A stretch of 5,345 nt of DNA, from positions 1-5,345 of the forward strand of contig WFMU01000155.1 of assembly GCA_015488935.1 (NCBI GenBank), written 5' to 3'. The notes under the pieces are model-generated. The model ran no database searches and was not told the DNA's origin. It saw only the letters and a program-made list of their open reading frames with translations. This DNA comes from Flavobacteriaceae bacterium. Lineage in GTDB: Bacteria; Bacteroidota; Bacteroidia; Flavobacteriales; Flavobacteriaceae. This document shows positions 1-4,521 of the stretch, piece after piece. The translations under genes were made by a program, and so were the position numbers. Position 1 is the stretch's first letter. Each line of letters starts with the position of its first letter.

Positions 1-1
1 A

Positions 2-109
2 AGTAAAGCTGTTTTGTGTCTTATGTTTAAAAGCAAATCGCTCTTATCTCTTTTGCCCAACAACAATAAAAATCTATTTAAACTTAAATTATATTTGATG
101 GTGAATTAG
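2..109 (+). CDS. Possible 3' end of a convergent gene (very uncertain)
   Basis: This is the stretch downstream of rmlB. A plus-strand frame is open from the left edge for 35 codons and stops with TAG at 107-109, overlapping the rmlB stop codon tail-to-tail. The peptide is rich in Leu, Lys and Asn (it contains LLPNNNKNLFKLKL) and matches no family I recognise. The support is weak. A second plus-strand frame is open to about position 96, and the minus strand is also open for 35 codons in frame after the rmlB stop, so the lack of stops is not specific to one frame. No minus-strand ATG occurs in 1-105, so a downstream gene starting here on the operon strand is not evident. The alternative is plain intergenic DNA. 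Confidence 0.15.
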   Translation, partial: SKAVLCLMFKSKSLLSLLPNNNKNLFKLKLYLMVN

Positions 110-1158
110 CGTTGTTTATATTGTTTTTTATAATAATCTTGGTAAGCTCCAGAGGTTACATTTTTTAACCATTCTTTATTATTTAAATACCAATCTACGG
201 TTTTTTCTAAGCCTTCTTTAAAGTTTAAAGTTGGTTGCCAACCGAGTTCTTTATGTATTTTTTTGATATCGATAGCATATCTTAAATCGTGTCCAGATCT
301 ATCTTTTACATAAGTTATTAATTTTTTTGAACTGCCTTCTTTTCGCCCTAATTTTTTGTCTAAGAGTTTACATAATGTGTGAATTAACTCGATGTTTGTA
401 AGCTCATTATTTCCTCCAATATTATAAGTTTCTCCTATTTTTCCTTGATGGAATATAAGGTCTATTGCTGCGGCATGGTCTTCTACATATAGCCAGTCTC
501 TCACATTTTTTCCATTTCCATATACAGGAAGATTTTTTTCTTGTTGGATATTATTAATGAATAGTGGTATCAATTTTTCAGGAAACTGATTTGGACCATA
601 ATTATTAGAACAATTTGAAATGACTACTGGCATACCATAGGTATCGTGATATGCTCTTACAAAATGGTCTGAACTTGCTTTTGATGCAGAATACGGACTA
701 TGTGGGTCGTAGGCTGTAGTTTCGGTAAATTTCCCTGTTTCTTTTAACGAGCCATATACTTCATCTGTAGATACATGATAAAATAGTTTAGCTGTTTTGT
801 TGTCTTTCCAATTTTGATTTGCTGTTTGTAATAGGTTTACGGTTCCAATTACGTTGGTCATTACAAATTCTATCGGATTGGTAATAGACCTATCTACATG
901 CGATTCTGCTGCTAAATGAATTACAGCATCAAATTTATAGGTTTTAAATATATTTTGAATGTATTTTTTATCTGCAATATCTCCGTTTAGAAAAGTATAA
1001 TTTTCTGCTTGTTCTATATCTTTTATATTTTCTAAATTACCTGCATAAGTTAATAAATCTAGATTGTAGATATGGTAATTTGGATATTTCTGCACAAATA
1101 AGCGCACTAAATGAGAACCTATAAATCCAGCTCCACCAGTGATTAGTATGTTTTTCAT
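106..1158 (-). CDS. rfbB: dTDP-glucose 4,6-dehydratase (RmlB/RfbB)
   Basis: RmlB is a cytoplasmic, NAD-dependent short-chain dehydrogenase of the extended type. It converts dTDP-glucose to dTDP-4-keto-6-deoxyglucose, the second step toward dTDP-L-rhamnose and other deoxy- or amino-deoxyhexoses. The 350-residue protein has the usual family length. Visible motifs are the Rossmann glycine motif GGAGFIGSH (residues 8-16), HLAAESHVDRS (81-91), the catalytic STDEVYGS segment with Thr131-Asp132-Glu133, and the YxxxK pair Tyr156/Lys160 in YSASKAS. NCSNNYGPNQFPEKLIPL follows, typical of the sugar-nucleotide binding part. The ATG gives an N-terminus that runs straight into the first beta strand (MKNILITGGAGFIG). 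The leader is A/T-rich with no Shine-Dalgarno sequence. rmlA, rmlC and rmlD are not visible, so the final sugar cannot be named. A 408-base repeat-filled gap separates it from tviB upstream, so it may have its own promoter, although no consensus promoter was found. Confidence 0.96.
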   Translation of the reverse strand: MKNILITGGAGFIGSHLVRLFVQKYPNYHIYNLDLLTYAGNLENIKDIEQAENYTFLNGDIADKKYIQNIFKTYKFDAVIHLAAESHVDRSITNPIEFVMTNVIGTVNLLQTANQNWKDNKTAKLFYHVSTDEVYGSLKETGKFTETTAYDPHSPYSASKASSDHFVRAYHDTYGMPVVISNCSNNYGPNQFPEKLIPLFINNIQQEKNLPVYGNGKNVRDWLYVEDHAAAIDLIFHQGKIGETYNIGGNNELTNIELIHTLCKLLDKKLGRKEGSSKKLITYVKDRSGHDLRYAIDIKKIHKELGWQPTLNFKEGLEKTVDWYLNNKEWLKNVTSGAYQDYYKKQYKQR

Positions 1159-1193
1159 TTTTATTATTTTATTTTCTTATAAATCCGTTGAAA

Positions 1194-1233
1194 ATTAAAA
1201 GATTGAAAGATTAAAAGATTGAAAAATTAAAAA
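1194..1233. repeat. 8-base tandem repeat upstream of rmlB
   Basis: Five consecutive 8-base units on the plus strand alternate between ATTAAAAG and ATTGAAAG. The last two have drifted to ATTGAAAA and ATTAAAAA. The array ends about 35 bases upstream of the rmlB start codon and is separated from the larger C/A-rich array by about 20 bases of non-repetitive sequence (1234-1252). It could form part of the rmlB leader or promoter, but no recognisable promoter boxes were found, so no function is claimed. Confidence 0.8.
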
Positions 1234-1253
1234 TTTAATCCTAAGGCTTCGGA

Positions 1254-1455
1254 ACAAAACTCAAAACCCAAAACCCAACATCCAAAACCCAACATTCATA
1301 ACCTAACATTCAACATCCAAAAACCAACATCCATAACCCAACATTCATAATTCAACATCCATAACCTAACATTCAAAACCCAACATCCATAACCTAACAT
1401 TCAACATCCAAAAACCAACATCCAAAACCCAACATTCATAATTCAACATCCAAAA
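1254..1455. repeat. Degenerate ~14-base tandem repeat array without G on the plus strand
   Basis: On the plus strand the sequence is built from the word CCCAACAT (variants CCTAACAT, TTCAACAT, CCAACAT) alternating with a short A-rich word such as CCAAAA, TCATAA, CCATAA or TCAAAA. Clean 14-base units are seen at 1274-1287 and 1288-1301. Further along, one-base losses and joins make the period irregular. A 64-base segment at 1297-1360 recurs at 1388-1451 with one mismatch (1334 T against 1425 A), giving a 91-base higher-order period. There is no open reading frame of useful length, no inverted repeat and no transposase. I do not recognise a named repeat family. Confidence 0.9.
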
Positions 1456-1560
1456 CCCAACATTCAAAACTCAAAACCCAACATTCAAAACTCAAAACCT
1501 AACATTCAAAACTCAAAACCCAATATTCAAAACTCAAAACCCAACATTCAAAACTCAAAA
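1456..1560. repeat. Five 21-base tandem repeats next to the tviB stop codon
   Basis: Exactly five 21-base units lie at 1456-1476, 1477-1497, 1498-1518, 1519-1539 and 1540-1560. On the plus strand each is the word CCCAACAT followed by two A-rich words, TCAAAA and then CTCAAAA. Only two substitutions occur: C to T at 1500 in unit 3 and C to T at 1523 in unit 4. The units are far more uniform than the neighbouring 14-base array, which suggests more recent expansion of the same word set with an extra 7-base element. The array begins six bases after the tviB stop codon in the sense of transcription. On the minus strand most units can be read as a seven-codon frame, Met-Leu-Gly-Phe-Glu-Phe-stop. 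Confidence 0.95.
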
Positions 1561-1566
1561 CTCCTC

Positions 1567-2868
1567 CTACAATCGCATATCCGATTTTTCTTTTGGAAGC
1601 ATTGCTTTTACATCGTATAGAACACTATTTTCATCCATGATACTCGATAAATCTAATTTTTTAAATACCTCATGTGCTACTACAACGACTATGGTTTGGT
1701 ATTTTTTTGTAATATCTTTAAAATCTGAGATTAACGATATATCGTATTCGTGTTGTACTGCAGATATAGTAGCCCAAGGATCATATACATCTACATTTAG
1801 TTTAAATGATTTTAGTTCATTAATTACATCTATTGCTCTAGAATTTCGAATATCTGGACAGTTTTCTTTAAAGGTAATTCCAAGTACCAATGCATTGGCA
1901 TCTTTTACAGGAATATCTTTATTTATCATCAGTTTTACGGTTTCTTGTGCTACAAAACCTCCCATACTGTCGTTTAAGCGTCGTCCTGCAAGTATTATTT
2001 CTGGATTGTAACCTAATTTAATTGCTTTTTGTGCTAAATAATATGGGTCAACACCAATACAATGCCCACCAACTAAACCTGGTTTAAATGGTAAAAAGTT
2101 CCATTTTGTACCTGCTGCTTCGAGTACTTCGTTGGTATCTATATCCATTAATTTGAATATTTTAGATAATTCATTTACAAAGGCAATATTAATATCTCGT
2201 TGTGAGTTTTCGATTACTTTTGCTGCTTCTGCTACTTTTATTGATGGAGCAAGATGTGTTCCTGCGGTAATAATAGAGTTGTAAACAGCATCTATTTTTT
2301 TAGCAATTTCTGGTGTAGAACCTGAAGTTACTTTTAATATTTTGGTTACGGTTCTTTCTTTATCACCTGGATTTATTCGCTCTGGCGAATAGCCTACGTA
2401 AAAATCGGTATTGAATTTAAGTCCAGATATTTTTTCTAAGATTGGTACACATTCTTCTTCTGTTGCTCCGGGAAACACGGTAGATTCATAGACTACTATA
2501 TCTCCTTTTTTTAAGATATTTCCAACAGTTTCACTTGCTTTGTAAAGTGGTGTTAGGTCTGGTTTATTATTCTTGTCAACTGGTGTAGGCACAGTTACAA
2601 TATAAAAATTGCAATCTATTATTTCGTCAGTGTTTGTAGTAAGCCAAAGACCGTTTTTAGTTTTTTGTAATGTATCTAAATCTTTACAATTTACGTTTTG
2701 TAATTGTGCTGTAGTTGTTTCTAGGGTTGTATCTGTATTGTTTTGCAGTTGTTTTATTCGGTCTATATTAATATCAAAACCTATGGTTTGGTATTTTTTT
2801 GCAAATTCAACTGCCAATGGTAATCCAACATATCCTAAGCCAATAATTGCAATTCTTGTATTTTCCAT
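1567..2868 (-). CDS. tviB: UDP-N-acetylhexosamine 6-dehydrogenase, TviB/WbpO type
   Basis: A cytoplasmic NAD-dependent enzyme that oxidises C6 of a UDP-N-acetylhexosamine twice to give the UDP-N-acetyl-hexuronic acid. The 433-residue protein shows GLGYVGLP (residues 10-17, NAD binding), TVPTP (92-96), ESTVFPG (128-134), YSPERINPGD (160-169), Lys217 and Asn221 in EAAKVIENSQRD, the catalytic Cys270 in GLVGGHCIGVDPYY, and FKENCPDIRNSR (333-344) in the UDP-binding domain. From memory of the family, the N-terminus, the central segments and the SDMRL ending resemble Salmonella TviB (UDP-GlcNAc) and Pseudomonas WbpO (UDP-GalNAc) more than UDP-glucose dehydrogenase. The exact substrate cannot be fixed by eye. 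Its ATG overlaps the stop of the sugar transferase by one base (TAATG), which suggests translational coupling. The stop is TAG, unlike the TAA of its neighbours, and is followed at once by GGAG and the repeat array. Confidence 0.93.
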   Translation of the reverse strand: MENTRIAIIGLGYVGLPLAVEFAKKYQTIGFDINIDRIKQLQNNTDTTLETTTAQLQNVNCKDLDTLQKTKNGLWLTTNTDEIIDCNFYIVTVPTPVDKNNKPDLTPLYKASETVGNILKKGDIVVYESTVFPGATEEECVPILEKISGLKFNTDFYVGYSPERINPGDKERTVTKILKVTSGSTPEIAKKIDAVYNSIITAGTHLAPSIKVAEAAKVIENSQRDINIAFVNELSKIFKLMDIDTNEVLEAAGTKWNFLPFKPGLVGGHCIGVDPYYLAQKAIKLGYNPEIILAGRRLNDSMGGFVAQETVKLMINKDIPVKDANALVLGITFKENCPDIRNSRAIDVINELKSFKLNVDVYDPWATISAVQHEYDISLISDFKDITKKYQTIVVVVAHEVFKKLDLSSIMDENSVLYDVKAMLPKEKSDMRL

Positions 2869-3461
2869 TAAAATAATGTTTTAATAATATATTTTATATC
2901 GCCACTTAGCGACCAATTTTCTATATATTTTTTATTTAATTGTACTTTTTCTTTCCAAAGTACCTCATCGTTATATTTTTTTGCGTTTTCTTTATTTGCT
3001 AATATTTCTTCTTCATTTTTAAAATGTAGTGTTGCAGGTCCTGTAATTCCAGGTTTTACACTTACAATAATTTTATCTTTGCCTTTTAATTTATCGGCAT
3101 ATCCTTTTACGTCTGGTCTTGGTCCTACAAAACTCATGTTACCAAGTAGTACATTGTATAGTTGCGGCAGCTCATCGAGGTTATATTTTCGTATAAAACG
3201 ACCAAATTTTGTAATTCTTACATCTTTTGTTGTGGTAATGTGGTTTTTTGATGAAACATTTAGCATACTTCGTATTTTATACATGGTAAACGGCTTGGCA
3301 TATTGTCCAATTCGTTCTTGGGCAAAAACACCTCCTTTTTTTGTCGAAATACTAGCAATTAGTATTAAAACTGCCATTGGTATTGCTAGAATTGTCAATC
3401 CGATTACAGCAAAAAATATATCAAAGAGGCGTTTTATTACTTGTTGTTTTTTGCTTAACAT
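2868..3461 (-). CDS. Initiating sugar-phosphate transferase (bacterial sugar transferase, PglC-like)
   Basis: A membrane-associated monotopic phosphoglycosyl transferase that moves a sugar-1-phosphate from a UDP-sugar to undecaprenyl phosphate, the first step of repeat-unit assembly. At 197 residues it matches the short PglC/WbaP-core form without the extra N-terminal membrane helices of WcaJ. Features in order: basic start KRLFDIFFAVIGL, one hydrophobic segment (about residues 13-38) with Pro28 where the re-entrant helix breaks, GGVFAQERIG (43-52), FTMYKIRSM (58-66), the catalytic pair Asp96-Glu97 in NLDELPQLYNV, GNMSFVGPRPDV (107-118), and KPGITGPATLHF. All expected core motifs are present. 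The sugar it transfers cannot be read from the sequence. It starts 32 bases after the oxidoreductase stop and ends in a TAATG overlap with tviB, so it is part of the same transcription unit. Confidence 0.94.
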   Translation of the reverse strand: MLSKKQQVIKRLFDIFFAVIGLTILAIPMAVLILIASISTKKGGVFAQERIGQYAKPFTMYKIRSMLNVSSKNHITTTKDVRITKFGRFIRKYNLDELPQLYNVLLGNMSFVGPRPDVKGYADKLKGKDKIIVSVKPGITGPATLHFKNEEEILANKENAKKYNDEVLWKEKVQLNKKYIENWSLSGDIKYIIKTLF

Positions 3462-3493
3462 TTGGTTAAATTTCGATAAACCTAGATAGATTT

Positions 3494-4519
3494 TTAGTTG
3501 CTACTTGCATATATCCTTTCGATAATATCTACTATTTTTAATCCTTCTAGTGCATTTGTTTTAATGGCTTTTTTTCCTTGTAAGACATCAACTACATTTT
3601 CGAATACAAAGTGGTGATTTTGTGCCGAACCTTTGTATGCACCATAATCGTTACCGGGATTTGTTGGTTGTAATTCTGGCATTTTGTAGTCTTTTATATG
3701 ACAATATTCTACTTCGTTCATATATTGACCGCCAATTTTTACTGCACCATTTTCTGCAATAATTGTCATAGAACTCTCCATATTTTTATCGTATAATGTG
3801 GTTGAAAAATTAAAGTTTCCAATGCCACCTTTTACAAATTCAAAATTGACGATTCCTGCATCTTCAAAATCGGTCATTTTTTGATGTTTAAAGTCACGCA
3901 TAATGGCTCTTATATTAGTAATATCTCCAAACAACCAATACATAATATCTATAAAATGGGAAAATTGGGTAAATAGTGTTCCGCCATCTAATTTTTTATC
4001 GCCATGCCAACTATCTTTGGTATAATAACGTTCATCTCTGTTCCAAAAACTATTTACGTGTACAGAATAAATCTCACCCAAAGTACCATTTTCTACCAAT
4101 TCTTTAATCCATATAGAAGGAGGAGAGTACCTGTTTTGCATTACGGTAAACACTTGTTTAGATACGTGTAATGCTTTGTAAATAATTTCTTCTGCATCTG
4201 CTTTATTTAGTGCCATTGGTTTTTCTATAACCACATGATTTTTTGCTTCTAAAGCTAAAATGGCATGTGCAGCATGAAATCCGTTTGGTGTTGCAATACT
4301 AATAACATCGGTTTTAATATTGCTTTGCAATAAGGCTTCTATGGAAGTAAAAAAAGCAGCGTCATATTTGTCTATATTTAGTTGTTCTTTAGGTTTTATA
4401 TCTACAAGTGCTACAAGATTACAGTTAGAATTTCTACTAATCATTTCTGCATGACGTTTGCCAATATGTCCACAACCAATTACGGCAAAATTTATTTTTC
4501 TATCTTTAATTAACTCCAT
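3494..4519 (-). CDS. Gfo/Idh/MocA oxidoreductase, WbpB/WlbA-like
   Basis: A cytoplasmic NAD(P)-dependent sugar oxidoreductase of 341 residues. The N-terminal Rossmann domain carries GCGHIG (residues 15-20) and an acidic end of the second strand (Asp40). The family signature EKP is at 99-101, with Lys100 as the expected catalytic lysine. QNRYSPP (128-134), DSWHG (169-173), DGGTLFTQFSHFIDIMYWLFG (two lines of the motif: GG 179-180, His188-x-x-Asp191) belong to the C-terminal alpha/beta domain. The QNR and HxxD context, together with a neighbouring UDP-HexNAc 6-dehydrogenase, suggests a role like WbpB/WlbA: oxidising C3 of UDP-GlcNAcA before transamination. That role is inferred from context, because this superfamily is functionally broad. 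The partner aminotransferase (WbpE-like) and acetyltransferase (WbpD-like) are not in the window. The start lies two bases after the kinase stop, in an A/T-rich context with no Shine-Dalgarno. Confidence 0.9.
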   Translation of the reverse strand: MELIKDRKINFAVIGCGHIGKRHAEMISRNSNCNLVALVDIKPKEQLNIDKYDAAFFTSIEALLQSNIKTDVISIATPNGFHAAHAILALEAKNHVVIEKPMALNKADAEEIIYKALHVSKQVFTVMQNRYSPPSIWIKELVENGTLGEIYSVHVNSFWNRDERYYTKDSWHGDKKLDGGTLFTQFSHFIDIMYWLFGDITNIRAIMRDFKHQKMTDFEDAGIVNFEFVKGGIGNFNFSTTLYDKNMESSMTIIAENGAVKIGGQYMNEVEYCHIKDYKMPELQPTNPGNDYGAYKGSAQNHHFVFENVVDVLQGKKAIKTNALEGLKIVDIIERIYASSN

Positions 4520-4521
4520 TT

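Noticed and set aside
1234..1255. Hairpin or terminator around CCTAAGGCTTCGG
   Set aside because: Only about three base pairs can form (CCT/AGG), with no following T-run on the minus strand suitable for an intrinsic terminator.
1159..1260. Bacteroidota-type promoter (TAnnTTTG with upstream TTG) for rmlB
   Set aside because: No match to the -7 box was found on the minus strand in this stretch. A/T-richness alone is not enough to call a promoter.
1254..1560. CRISPR array
   Set aside because: The units are 14 or 21 bases, directly adjoining, and have no unique spacers or cas genes. This is a plain tandem repeat.
1637..2011. Plus-strand open frame of 124 codons
   Set aside because: It lies wholly inside tviB on the opposite strand, in a region where the tviB frame carries conserved motifs. 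Its own translation looks like low-complexity Ser/Ile/Phe/Thr-rich antisense.
2609..2884. Plus-strand open frame of 91 codons
   Set aside because: It is antisense to the NAD-binding N-terminal part of tviB. Its Val/Ser/Phe/Cys-rich translation is typical of an antisense shadow, with no recognisable motif.
3079..3489. Plus-strand open frame of 136 codons
   Set aside because: It is antisense to the sugar transferase, whose frame contains every family motif. The plus-strand product matches nothing.
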